Shown one piece after another: positions 1-8,973 of a stretch of DNA of 64,000 nucleotides. Within the stretch, counting starts at the first letter, position 1. Each line of letters begins with the position of its first letter. The translations under genes and the position numbers were made by a program. Location: contig NZ_JAFBGA010000002.1 in NCBI RefSeq assembly GCF_016909575.1, positions 186,001 to 250,000 of the forward strand. The letters run 5' to 3'. The notes beneath the pieces were generated by a model, which worked only from the letters and a program-made list of their open reading frames with translations, was not told the DNA's origin and made no database searches. This DNA is from Streptomyces sp. HB132 (GTDB taxonomy: Bacteria; Actinomycetota; Actinomycetes; Streptomycetales; Streptomycetaceae).

Positions 1-1295
1 GCGTCGCTGTCGGCGAAGTCGCGGGTCAGCGGGGCGGCGAGCCGGTCGGCCTCCTCGGCACTGGCGGCGACGGCCGCGGCCGAACGGGTTGAGAGGGTCT
101 GGGCGGCGGCCCTGGGCGAGGAGACCAGGGAACGCAACAAGGCGATCGCGGACCACCAGGCGATGCGCGCCTCGCGCCGCCCCTGCTCACCGGCCGCCTG
201 GACACGTTCGCTCGCGTAGGCGATGGCGTCGTCGAGCAGCGCCCGGTAGGCGGGCGACAGCTTGTACTTCTCGTCTTTGGACTTACGGTCGGAGGGGAAC
301 GCGGTCTTCTCGGCCAGACTGTCGTCGGCGAGTCCGCTCTCCTTGGTGAGGTATTGGCGTACGTCGCCGCGCTTGCGCTGCACGAAGTGCTGGGCGAGGA
401 GCCGTCGTCCACGGTCCGTCTCCAGGTCCACGTCAGCCAGTTCAGGACGGACCAGGCCCAGCAGGTTCCGGAAACCGGACTCCTTGCCGCTGTGCGGGGT
501 CGCGGTGACCAGCAGCAGATGCCGCTCGGTATCCTTCGCGATGCGCCGCAGCAGCTCGTAGCGGAGCTGGTTCTGGGTCGAGACGGTGTCGTCGGCGGCG
601 ACGCAGGTGTGGGCCTCGTCGACGATGACGAGGTCGGGGCAGTGGTCTACGAAGTCGTCTCGGTGCCGGGTGGACTTGATGTAGTCCGTGGAGATGATGA
701 CGTGCGGGTACCGGTCGAACAGGGACTGGCCGAGGTCCAGGCCGCGTTCCAGGCGGGAGACCGTGGAGGCAAGAACGAGCTCTGCGTCGATGCCGAACTT
801 GGTGCGCAGCTCCTCCTGCCACTGCTCGGCCAAGGCGGGCGAACAGAGTACGGCCAGACCCTTGGCCTCACCCTGGGCCAGGAGTTCCTTCGCGATCAGG
901 CCCGCCTCGACGGTCTTGCCGATGCCGACGTCGTCGGAGATCAGCATCCGTACGGTCTGCTGCCGCAGCGCCATTAGGAGTGGCACGAGCTGGTACGCGC
1001 GGGGCTCCACAGCGATGCCCGCGAGGGAACGGAAGGGGCCCGCGCCGGAGCGGAAACCGATCCTCAGGGCGGAGCGCAGCAGCCCGGCCGCCCGCTGATC
1101 GCCGAGGTCAGCCGGGGACGGGGGTGCGAACTGCGCGTCCTGTACCTGCTCGAACGCGGGGAAGACGGCGGAAATGTCGTCGTCCGAGCCACCCAGGGGA
1201 CGCAGCACCAGCAGATCGGGGTCGCTGTCGGGGAGGACGACCCACTCCCGGCCACGGGCGGTGACCAGGGAGCCGGGGGTGTAGGTGCGCGTCAT
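1..1295 (-). CDS. SNF2/RapA-type DEAH helicase, C-terminus cut by window edge
   Basis: About 431 N-terminal residues are visible; the frame is open to position 1. A GAGGAAG ribosome site precedes the ATG at 1295. Motif I reads SDDVGIGKTVEAGL (the SNF2/RapA form DExGxGKT with one change), motif II reads VIVDEAHTC, and motif III is LLVTATPHSG. This matches the SNF2-like ATPases typed as HepA/RapA or DrmD in defence loci, which translocate on double-stranded DNA and remodel or load nucleases. It lies 67 nt downstream of the kinase-helicase fusion on the same strand, so the two are probably one transcript. Helicase C-lobe and any C-terminal domain are outside the window. Family call is firm; the defence role is inferred from context. 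Confidence 0.85.
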   Translation of the reverse strand, partial: MTRTYTPGSLVTARGREWVVLPDSDPDLLVLRPLGGSDDDISAVFPAFEQVQDAQFAPPSPADLGDQRAAGLLRSALRIGFRSGAGPFRSLAGIAVEPRAYQLVPLLMALRQQTVRMLISDDVGIGKTVEAGLIAKELLAQGEAKGLAVLCSPALAEQWQEELRTKFGIDAELVLASTVSRLERGLDLGQSLFDRYPHVIISTDYIKSTRHRDDFVDHCPDLVIVDEAHTCVAADDTVSTQNQLRYELLRRIAKDTERHLLLVTATPHSGKESGFRNLLGLVRPELADVDLETDRGRRLLAQHFVQRKRGDVRQYLTKESGLADDSLAEKTAFPSDRKSKDEKYKLSPAYRALLDDAIAYASERVQAAGEQGRREARIAWWSAIALLRSLVSSPRAAAQTLSTRSAAAVAASAEEADRLAAPLTRDFADSD

Positions 1296-1362
1296 CGGAG
1301 CTTCCTCGTAACGGTGTCAGCCGGTTCCACGGCCGGACGGGGCGGACAGTTCGGGCGTGCCG

Positions 1363-4300
1363 TCATGAGGACGGGCCGAAGCCGAAGTAGGGGGCGTGCT
1401 CGGCGGCGATGGCTTCCCAGTCGCCGCCCTCCGGGAAACGGATGACGTCCCACCGGGCGAGAAACAGCCGGTCCTCGGCGTCCTCGTCCCGCCCCGCGTC
1501 GTCCTCGCCGCCCACGAAGACGGCGAGGTTGACCCCGGGCATCCGGTAGACGAAGTCGGGTCGGGCGTCGGCCTCGGAAACCGTGATCCCCGCCTCGTCG
1601 GGCAGTCGGAGGCCGCGCTCCCTGAGCCAGTTCAGGAACTCCGCCTCGACCGATGTGACCGGACTGGTCTCACCGGTGCCGGAGGCGGGAGTATAGACGG
1701 GGGCGGAGACGGGTGTGGACGCTGCCATGAGCCTCAGGTGCTGTTCCGTGGTGGTCTCGCCGCGCTTCTCGCTCGTCGCCTCGGCGGAGGCGAGCCGCAG
1801 CAGCACGTCGGTGACATCGTGGCGGTTGATCACGCCGTGGTGGAGCTGGTTGCCGTAGGTCAGCAGGCACTCGTAGCAGCCACGGGCACACGGCCGATCG
1901 GGGTGCGGACCCTTGTCGTCCCCGCCGTGCTCGTCGAAATGGCAGATGGCCAGCGCCTGCAGGGCAGCCTTGGCCAGCGCCCCCGGTTCGGCCTGGAGGC
2001 GGCGCAGGACGCCCGCACCGCCCTCGGCGGCCTCGGTGAACAGCAGCCGGTCCCGCGGGCCGTCGGCTGGCGGCAGCAGCTCGCTGGTCAGTTCGGAGTC
2101 CTCCAGCTCGAAGGCCGTCTCGATGCCGCGTTCCAGGGCGTACATGAGCGTCAGGGCGACCGGTTCCGGCAGCGGCTCGTCGAGGGTGACGACGAGAATG
2201 TTGCGGCGGTCTTCAACGAAGGGGATGACTCGTTTCTTGCGGCGCTTGTCCTTGCCGTCCGCGTCGACGACGGGCATCTCGCTGGAGTCGCCGGAGGCGT
2301 CGGAAGCATCCCGCTCGTTCATCCATCGCCCGTCGGCGGGGTCGAGCCAGTAGCCGGGCGGCTCGTTGTCCTTGGCGCGCAGCCTGCCGACGTTGGTGAT
2401 GCGGACGGTGGCGGAGTCACCGTAGGTGAGCGTGGCGAGCGGACCGGTGGAGTCCGCGACTCGGGCGTCCTGCCGCCCCTGGCGCGTACCGTGCCGCCGG
2501 AAGCGGTAGGACGTCTCCAGCCGGTAGCCGGCCCGGCGGCGCTCCTCCTCGTCCGAGGAGATGCGCTCCCGGCGCTGGGTGTAGACGGTGTGCAGGTGGA
2601 GCAGACCGTAGGTGGGCGCGCCCAGCGGCTTATCGCACATCTCGCACTTGTCCCGGCGCTGCTCGGGTTCGTCGAGGTAGCCGCAGTGGGCGCAGCGGCG
2701 GGCCTCGCTGGTAGAGATGTCTCCGGAGGAGTCGGGCGGCAGCTGGATGCGGGTCACCTGGTAGCGGGCGCCCTCGTGGTAGATGAGCGCGCCGGGGCCG
2801 AACTCGCGGATCGCGAGGAAGCGGGGCCGCTGGAGGTAGTCGCCGTCGCCGTGACGTCCGCCCCGGGTGGGAATGAAGGCGGCGAGCGGCAGCCGAGGGA
2901 AGGAGTAGCCGGGCAGGAAGCCCTCGGACGCCAGGTAGCGGTAGGGGTTGAAGTCGGACAGGACGGAGCGGTTGTCCGGGCTCTCGTTCTTGAGCAGGTT
3001 GAGCTGGGTCTCGGCCTGCGTGCGGCGGCGGAACGCCTGTCGGCGGTCTCCCTCGGTCAGGGTGTGGTCAAGGACCCGCTTGTTCTGGACGTACTGGTCG
3101 ACGAGGGCCGACCGGTACAGGTCGCGCCAGCGATCGAAGGCCCGATCGAAATTGCGCGGCGCCTTGCGCACGGCATCCTCGATCCACCGCTCGTCCCACC
3201 AGGTGGTCGCCCCGAACTGGGGCAGCAGCGGGCCGAGGATGCGCCGGGCGGCGTCCACCGTGCGGGTCTGCGCGCTGGGCTCGTGGGAGGCGTCCCGGAT
3301 CACGTCGAGCAGAGCGAGCCCAGGAGCCGGGCTGCCGGAGTTCTCGCCGTTGGCGATGTCGAGGACCTGAGGAATCGCCCGGCCCAGCGTGAGCCCGGCC
3401 TCGGCGAGCCAGATGCCCTGGAGGTGTGAGCGGACCAGGTCCTCGTTGGCCAGGTCCAGGCGCGGCGGAGCGACGGCGCCAGCGACCATGCGGTCCGAGC
3501 GGCGGAAGTAGTACTGGTCGTGGCTGTTGCCGGTGGCACAGTACGTAGTGACGAGGGCGGGCTGGCCGCTGCGCCCGGCACGGCCGCTGCGCTGGGCGTA
3601 GTTGGCCGGAGTGGGAGGGACGTTGCGCATCATGACGGCGTTGAGCGAGGAGATGTCAACGCCGAGCTCCATCGTCGGGGAGCAGTAGAGCAGTTTGAGT
3701 TCGGCCTTACTGAAGGCTTCCTCGCGCTTCTGTCGATCCTCGGGGTCGACCTGGGCGGTGTGCTCGCGGGCGAACAGGCCGGACAGGCCGTCGGCCGTCT
3801 CACGGTAGAGCTGACGGAAGAAGGCGTTGACGCGCGGGCCGTCGCCACTGGCGTACGTACGGGTGAGGGGATCATGGGCACCGGTTTCGCCCGTGCCGGC
3901 CCGCCAGATGATGGAGGCGGCCGACACCCGGTAGCCGGTGGCGGTCGTCGACGGCTTGCGGAAGCGCCCGGCCCCCTGCGGGGCCACGGACACTTCGGTC
4001 ACGAGGCCGGCGTTTCTGAGGACCTTCAGCAGATCCTCGATGACCGTCTGGAGATCGGCGGGGTCCATCTTCTTGTCGAACCCACGGTGCGTGCGACGCA
4101 GATATTTCCCGTATTTGCCACGCGCGGACAGGAACAGTCCCGCGCGGTCCATCCCGGGCCTGGACGGCTGGGGGTAGGCGGTGGCCACCTTGGGGCTATC
4201 GCTCTTGGAGAGCCTCCAGGGGTCCACGAGCCGCTCCTCGCTGGCGCTTTGGAGCGAGTCGAAATCGTCACGAAAGTACTGCACGTCGATGGCGAGCGAC

Positions 4301-7300
4301 CGGCGCATCTCGTCGAGCAGCGCTTTCATGATCTCGGCACGCAGAGAGGCGTCGGCCTCGCGCAGCGACGGATGCACCTGCTCCCAGCGATCCTGGCGCT
4401 CGGCGACCCACTGGAGGTCGGCGTAATCGATCTCCAGCAGTCCTGTCTGCTCCAGGTTCGGCATGGTGACGCGCCAGCCGCGCTCCAGGTCGAGATAGAG
4501 GCGAAAGGCGATCACGTCCCGCAGGGTCCTGGCCGCAGCAGCGGCCAGACGCGGGGGCAGGTCGTCCTCGCCCGTGTACACGAAGGGGTCCAGGGCAAGA
4601 GCATTGGCGACCCGGGAAGTCAGGTCCTCGTGCTGAATGCCTTCCGGGCCTGCGTCCACTGCGGCCCGATACAGCGCGCCGCGCAATTCGGTGACCTGGA
4701 CGAAGTCGTTGAAGTGGCCGGCTTGGAGAGAGGCGTCCTGCCGGTTGTCGACGAACGTAAGGAGCTTGCGTGCCGCCTTGGGAAGCGCCGCTTCCGGCAC
4801 GCTGTCCAGCGAACGAACGACGGAGGCGGAGATCAGCGAGGTCGCGGAGGAGCGGCCTTCCTGGTCCAGGGTAGCCAGCTTGGCGAAATCCTTGCCGCGG
4901 GTCTGCTCGTAAGAGACGGAGCAGTGCAGGCAGAAGAGGAACGGGGCGGGGATGAACGCCGCGTGCAGCTCGCCCTTGGACTCGTTGCCGTACGGATCAA
5001 CGGTAATCGCCCGCGGCATCCGGTCCCGGTAGGACTTCTTGACGACCTCCTGCTCCCTGTCGTCGATCTCCAACCAGGACTCCGGCAGCCTCCGGTCCGC
5101 GATGGCCTCTTCTGGGGTGCGGGGCCAAGGGTTGGTGTGCGGGTAGCGGTCCGTGTCGACGTAGAGGTAGCCGTCGCCGGCGCGGCCCCCGGTAGCGGCA
5201 GTGTCGCGGCGCGGTTCGTAGCGGATCTCACCGTCCTTCTCCGTACGCCACACGGTCAAGTACTCCTGACCGCACTCGCGACAGAAGGCGAGCGGCATCA
5301 GGACGTGCCCGTCGGTCCCGGGCCGGACCCGCTGATAGTCGCGGGTGGGGTAGCGGTCGGCCTTGCTCTCCAGGGTTACGTAGACGGTGTCGCCCTTGGA
5401 CAGGAACTGATGCAGCCGGAAGGCGAACAGAGGACGTTCGGTGACAGGGTGGTACGCCTGCGAGCCCGCTTCCAGCGTGTCCCGGAGGGCGTCCGCGCAC
5501 CGGTCCTCCGCCACCCCGCTCTGCCCTGCGAGTTCGGCGGCGGCCTCCTCGATCTTCCGCGGCTTCTGGCGCACCAACTGCCCCGTGGCATCGTCGGTGC
5601 CGAGGCCGAAGTACGTCTCGATCCAGCGCGCGAGAGGGTCAGTGACGAGGTCGGCGTAGGCGCTCGGGGCAACGGTTCCTGTAAGTCGCTCGGCGGGGAC
5701 CACGGTCGGAGTCTCGCCGATGGCGCGAACCAGCGTCTCGCCGATGATGTGCTCGGGCCCGACCTTCGTGCCGAAGAGCTTGGTCGCCATGTCGGCCACC
5801 ACGGTCTTCTGCCTTTCCAGGCTGCCTTCGGTGGACATCGTCGCGGAGGTGCCGATGCACTGCACGTCGTCGGCGCGACAGGCGTCACGCACCCGGCGAA
5901 TTAGCAGCGCCACGTCCGCACCCTGCCGGCCGCGGTAGGTGTGCAGTTCGTCGAAGACGAGGAAGCGCAGGCCCTCGGCCATGGCCACGAGGCTGTCGCG
6001 GTCGTCGGGCCGGGTGAGCATCAGTTCCAGCATCACGTAGTTGGTGAGCAGGATGTCTGGCGGATTCTTGCGGATCTTCCTGCGGGTCTCGTCGTCCTCC
6101 TGGCCCGTGTAACGGGCGAAGGTGACCGGCTCGTTGCCCACGCCATAACCGTTGCGAAGATACTTCTCCAGCTCCTTGAGCTGGCTGTTGGCGAGGGCGT
6201 TCATCGGGTAGACGATGATGGCCCGCACCCGCTTGGGTGCGTCGGGCCCGGCCTGCTGCCGCTCCTTGAGCACCCGGTCGACAATCGGGACCATGTAGGC
6301 GAGGGACTTGCCGGAGCCCGTGCCGGTGGTCAGGACGTAGGAGACGCCGGCTGCAGCCGCGTCGATCGCCGCGCGCTGGTGACGGTGCAGGGTGAGGGAG
6401 CGGCCGTCGCACACGGTGGAGTGTTCGGACTTCCCCGCCTGGAAGATCTTCGCGCACTCGTCGTGCAGGACCTTCTGCGCGGCGAGTTCCGCGACCGTTC
6501 CGGCGGAGGCGAAGAAGGGGTTGAGCGACAGCCAGGGGTTGGGCCACTGCGACTTGTCGTCGAGGTCCTTCTTCACGAAGTCCTTGATGCGCTCGTCGCG
6601 AATCACGGTGCCGCCCTCGGTGAACGAGCGGTAGTCCTTGATGAGCTGCTCGTGCACACCGAAGACATCCATGCCGGAGCCAGTCAGGGAACGCTTCGCG
6701 GGCTCCGGTGCCGTCGGCTCGTAAAGCCGCGGCTCGGTGACCGAGGCGGCCTCGTTGGCAGGCCGCAGCAGCCACTTCACCGGGTCGAAGTCCTGCCAGA
6801 CAGGAAGAGCGCTGCCCTCCGCCACAAGAGGAAGCAGCGCATCCCGGACGGCGACCGCGTCGGCCGGGCGATCGGCGGGGTTCTTCGCAAGGAGGCGGTC
6901 TACAAGGCGGGCCAGCGCCTCCGACACATCCGAACGGAGCAGACGCACCGGCGTCGGCTCCTGATTGACGTGCTTGTCGCGGAAATCGAAGGCGGTGTTG
7001 CCCATGAAGGGCGGGTTCCCCAGGAGCATCTCGTGCAGCATGCACCCAAGGGCGTACAGATCGGCGGCCTGGGTGACGAGGCTGCCCTCGAACTGTTCCG
7101 GCGCCATGTAGCGGGCAGTGCCGACCGTCACTCCCGTGCTGGTCAGCTTGGTGCCGTCGGGGTCGTCGACAATCCGGCCGATACCGAAGTCGAGGACTTT
7201 GACGGCGCCACCGCGGGTGAGCATCACGTTGCGGGGCTTGAGGTCCCGATGGACCACGCCGGCAGCGTGAGCGGCGGCCAGAGCGTCGGCCATCTGTGCA

Positions 7301-7692
7301 CCGATGGCGGCGACCCAGGGCACCGGAAGCTGCCCTTCCTCCGACACGAGATCGGCGAGTGGATGCCCGTCCAGGAATTCCATGACCAGGAAGGGAAGGT
7401 CGCCGTTGGTCTCGTCCACCCCGCCGTCGATCGTGCGGGGCAGGTTGGGGTGGCTCAGCAGATGCATGATGCGCACCTCGCGCGCGAACCGCTCCACCGC
7501 CTGCGGGTCGGTGCGGGTCTCCACCAGCGTGCCCGAGCGGCGGCGGCGGATGAGCTTGAGGGCGACGACGCGGCCAGGAGAGTCCTCAGCCTCATCCAGG
7601 TCCTCGGCACGGTGAACCTCACCCATGTTTCCCGAGTCGACGTAACTCAGCAGGCGGAACCGCCCTGCGACCGTCTCTGAACCTTCACTCAT
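1363..7692 (-). CDS. Ser/Thr kinase - DEAD/DEAH helicase - DUF1998 - nuclease-like fusion protein
   Basis: A 2109-residue protein starting at ATG 7692 behind GGGGAGG. Residues 1 to about 275 form a complete Hanks kinase: glycine loop SGNMGEV, lysine in VALKLI, catalytic HRDLKPRN, DFG, and APEQ. About residues 440-1450 form a superfamily 2 helicase: GTGSGKS near 457, DELH near 580, GTSATM, and QRSGRAGR near 1369. CxxC clusters follow (CAHCGY and CEMC near 1667-1687). DUF1998 is marked by RPCARGCYECLLTYG near 1937. The last 90 residues hold ARPDFVYRMPGV, LAVFVGGEDD and WDVIRFP, reminiscent of the Vsr/DUF559 nuclease tail on MrfA/DrmA-like helicases, but the usual VFxDG acid is glycine. DUF1998 helicases act on DNA in repair and in DISARM. 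A kinase at the N-terminus is unusual. Cotranscribed with the SNF2 helicase; function unknown, defence inferred. Confidence 0.85.
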   Translation of the reverse strand: MSEGSETVAGRFRLLSYVDSGNMGEVHRAEDLDEAEDSPGRVVALKLIRRRRSGTLVETRTDPQAVERFAREVRIMHLLSHPNLPRTIDGGVDETNGDLPFLVMEFLDGHPLADLVSEEGQLPVPWVAAIGAQMADALAAAHAAGVVHRDLKPRNVMLTRGGAVKVLDFGIGRIVDDPDGTKLTSTGVTVGTARYMAPEQFEGSLVTQAADLYALGCMLHEMLLGNPPFMGNTAFDFRDKHVNQEPTPVRLLRSDVSEALARLVDRLLAKNPADRPADAVAVRDALLPLVAEGSALPVWQDFDPVKWLLRPANEAASVTEPRLYEPTAPEPAKRSLTGSGMDVFGVHEQLIKDYRSFTEGGTVIRDERIKDFVKKDLDDKSQWPNPWLSLNPFFASAGTVAELAAQKVLHDECAKIFQAGKSEHSTVCDGRSLTLHRHQRAAIDAAAAGVSYVLTTGTGSGKSLAYMVPIVDRVLKERQQAGPDAPKRVRAIIVYPMNALANSQLKELEKYLRNGYGVGNEPVTFARYTGQEDDETRRKIRKNPPDILLTNYVMLELMLTRPDDRDSLVAMAEGLRFLVFDELHTYRGRQGADVALLIRRVRDACRADDVQCIGTSATMSTEGSLERQKTVVADMATKLFGTKVGPEHIIGETLVRAIGETPTVVPAERLTGTVAPSAYADLVTDPLARWIETYFGLGTDDATGQLVRQKPRKIEEAAAELAGQSGVAEDRCADALRDTLEAGSQAYHPVTERPLFAFRLHQFLSKGDTVYVTLESKADRYPTRDYQRVRPGTDGHVLMPLAFCRECGQEYLTVWRTEKDGEIRYEPRRDTAATGGRAGDGYLYVDTDRYPHTNPWPRTPEEAIADRRLPESWLEIDDREQEVVKKSYRDRMPRAITVDPYGNESKGELHAAFIPAPFLFCLHCSVSYEQTRGKDFAKLATLDQEGRSSATSLISASVVRSLDSVPEAALPKAARKLLTFVDNRQDASLQAGHFNDFVQVTELRGALYRAAVDAGPEGIQHEDLTSRVANALALDPFVYTGEDDLPPRLAAAAARTLRDVIAFRLYLDLERGWRVTMPNLEQTGLLEIDYADLQWVAERQDRWEQVHPSLREADASLRAEIMKALLDEMRRSLAIDVQYFRDDFDSLQSASEERLVDPWRLSKSDSPKVATAYPQPSRPGMDRAGLFLSARGKYGKYLRRTHRGFDKKMDPADLQTVIEDLLKVLRNAGLVTEVSVAPQGAGRFRKPSTTATGYRVSAASIIWRAGTGETGAHDPLTRTYASGDGPRVNAFFRQLYRETADGLSGLFAREHTAQVDPEDRQKREEAFSKAELKLLYCSPTMELGVDISSLNAVMMRNVPPTPANYAQRSGRAGRSGQPALVTTYCATGNSHDQYYFRRSDRMVAGAVAPPRLDLANEDLVRSHLQGIWLAEAGLTLGRAIPQVLDIANGENSGSPAPGLALLDVIRDASHEPSAQTRTVDAARRILGPLLPQFGATTWWDERWIEDAVRKAPRNFDRAFDRWRDLYRSALVDQYVQNKRVLDHTLTEGDRRQAFRRRTQAETQLNLLKNESPDNRSVLSDFNPYRYLASEGFLPGYSFPRLPLAAFIPTRGGRHGDGDYLQRPRFLAIREFGPGALIYHEGARYQVTRIQLPPDSSGDISTSEARRCAHCGYLDEPEQRRDKCEMCDKPLGAPTYGLLHLHTVYTQRRERISSDEEERRRAGYRLETSYRFRRHGTRQGRQDARVADSTGPLATLTYGDSATVRITNVGRLRAKDNEPPGYWLDPADGRWMNERDASDASGDSSEMPVVDADGKDKRRKKRVIPFVEDRRNILVVTLDEPLPEPVALTLMYALERGIETAFELEDSELTSELLPPADGPRDRLLFTEAAEGGAGVLRRLQAEPGALAKAALQALAICHFDEHGGDDKGPHPDRPCARGCYECLLTYGNQLHHGVINRHDVTDVLLRLASAEATSEKRGETTTEQHLRLMAASTPVSAPVYTPASGTGETSPVTSVEAEFLNWLRERGLRLPDEAGITVSEADARPDFVYRMPGVNLAVFVGGEDDAGRDEDAEDRLFLARWDVIRFPEGGDWEAIAAEHAPYFGFGPSS

Positions 7693-8075
7693 GCTGCTGC
7701 CTCCCCGTGCGGCCCCGCCGAGGGGGCACGCGGTTTCCCCATGCGGCGGGCGTGCTCATCGTGACAGACGGGAACACCCACAGGGGGACCGTACACGAGA
7801 ATCACAGCGTAAACAATCATTGTTGCGTTAACGTCGTCAACGCACTAAGCCCATCCCGGCTCCACCATCCCACCCCATACGACCACGGGCGCAAAGTGAT
7901 ACGGGCGCAGACCAGCAAGATCCCCTGCCCCACACATGTGTCGCGGTATACGGGAGGGGCCGACGCAGCGGCACCGGGGCAACCGCCTCCGTGACCGAAT
8001 GACGATGGACCGCGCGACCTTCGTAGTTAGTGTGCTCGCGAAGACAGATCATGGCAGCCGGAACGGGGAGACGAA
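7693..8075. promoter_or_regulatory. Divergent intergenic region with palindromes
   Basis: Separates the leftward kinase-helicase pair from the rightward coiled-coil/Wadjet unit, so it must hold promoters for both. No gene is supported here. It contains a perfect inverted repeat AACAAT-C-ATTGTT at 7812-7824 and a second, TGCGTT (7824-7829) with AACGCA (7839-7844). The stretch is much more AT-rich than its surroundings. These are candidate operators for a shared regulator, which is not encoded in the visible part of the island. Confidence 0.45.
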
Positions 8076-8876
8076 ATGGGCAATCTGGCCAAAGCCGTGG
8101 CGGAACTTGAGGAAAAGGTCGAGGCCGTCCGCGAGCTGCGAAAGATCGTGGAACGACTCGACACCGAGATCGCTACCCGCATGGAAGAGATCGAGGCCAT
8201 CGGTACTGAGCTCCTCGACCTCCATGGCGATCTTGACAACCAGATCGCCGAGTACGACTACATGGCCGTCGAGCAGTCCGTCGCGTCCGTGGCACGGCTG
8301 GTGGACGTCGAAACAGTCCTTCCGGCGATAGACGCCGTACTGCTCCTCACCGCCCTGCGCGACGACGAGCCCATACCCGATCTCAGCCTGCCCCTGTCAT
8401 CGTTCGACGAGGATGATTGCTGGGATCATCCTCGGCTCACGCAGGAGGACCTAGACCGCGCGTTCAAGGCCGCGCTGGCACGGGCGGATCAGCGGTGGGA
8501 AGAGATCTGGGGTGACCACTCTTGGGAGGTACTGGACGAACGGGACTCCCAACGGGCTGAGGACCACGCCGATGCCGAGCAGGAAGCAATCAAGGACAGG
8601 GCTGGCCGAGCCGGGGCTCATGTCATGGAACTCATCGACTACATCGGTGACACGCTGTGGCCCGACCTCGTGGAGGCAGTGGAATCCGGCGCCCGCGAGC
8701 GCGCGGTCCGGGCGCTGGCAGCCGCGTGCGCTGCAGCACGGGAAGCCGAGCCTGCCTACAAGCTGTACGAGGTCAACCTGTCGGTCCAGTACGAGTCGTC
8801 GCCAGCCTCGCTCGGTGCCATGGGTGAGCTTCTGGGCAACTTCGAGACATGGTTGACGTCGCCCAAGGCCGAGTGA
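8076..8876 (+). CDS. Acidic coiled-coil protein upstream of Wadjet operon, unknown function
   Basis: A 266-residue protein with ATG at 8076 and a GGGGAG ribosome site 5-6 nt upstream. I do not recognise a family. Residues 1-60 are a heptad-rich coiled coil (LEEKVEAVRELRKIVERL). The middle has an acidic stretch (SSFDEDDCWDHP near residues 107-118) and a RWEEIWGDHSWE segment. No signal peptide, membrane segment or catalytic motif is visible. It reads in the same direction as jetA, with a 97-nt gap, so it may be transcribed with the Wadjet operon as an accessory or regulatory subunit. It is not one of the four standard Wadjet components. Codon use resembles the Jet genes. Real gene: likely; role: unknown. 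Confidence 0.7.
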   Translation: MGNLAKAVAELEEKVEAVRELRKIVERLDTEIATRMEEIEAIGTELLDLHGDLDNQIAEYDYMAVEQSVASVARLVDVETVLPAIDAVLLLTALRDDEPIPDLSLPLSSFDEDDCWDHPRLTQEDLDRAFKAALARADQRWEEIWGDHSWEVLDERDSQRAEDHADAEQEAIKDRAGRAGAHVMELIDYIGDTLWPDLVEAVESGARERAVRALAAACAAAREAEPAYKLYEVNLSVQYESSPASLGAMGELLGNFETWLTSPKAE

Positions 8877-8973
8877 AGGGTGCAGGTCTCGCCTGCCTCC
8901 GCATTTCGCGCTGAAGCGTTGGCGATCGGGGTCAGGGTCGTCACCTCCGCATGTACGGGGAGCATTTCGAGCT

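Noticed and set aside
1396..7680. Long plus-strand reading frames opposite the kinase-helicase gene
   Set aside because: Antisense shadows of GC-rich coding DNA; no domains, no ribosome sites, and codon bias fits only the minus strand.
1..7692. Complete DISARM system
   Set aside because: No methylase, DrmB or PLD-type DrmC is visible, and the kinase fusion is not part of DISARM; only partial resemblance remains.
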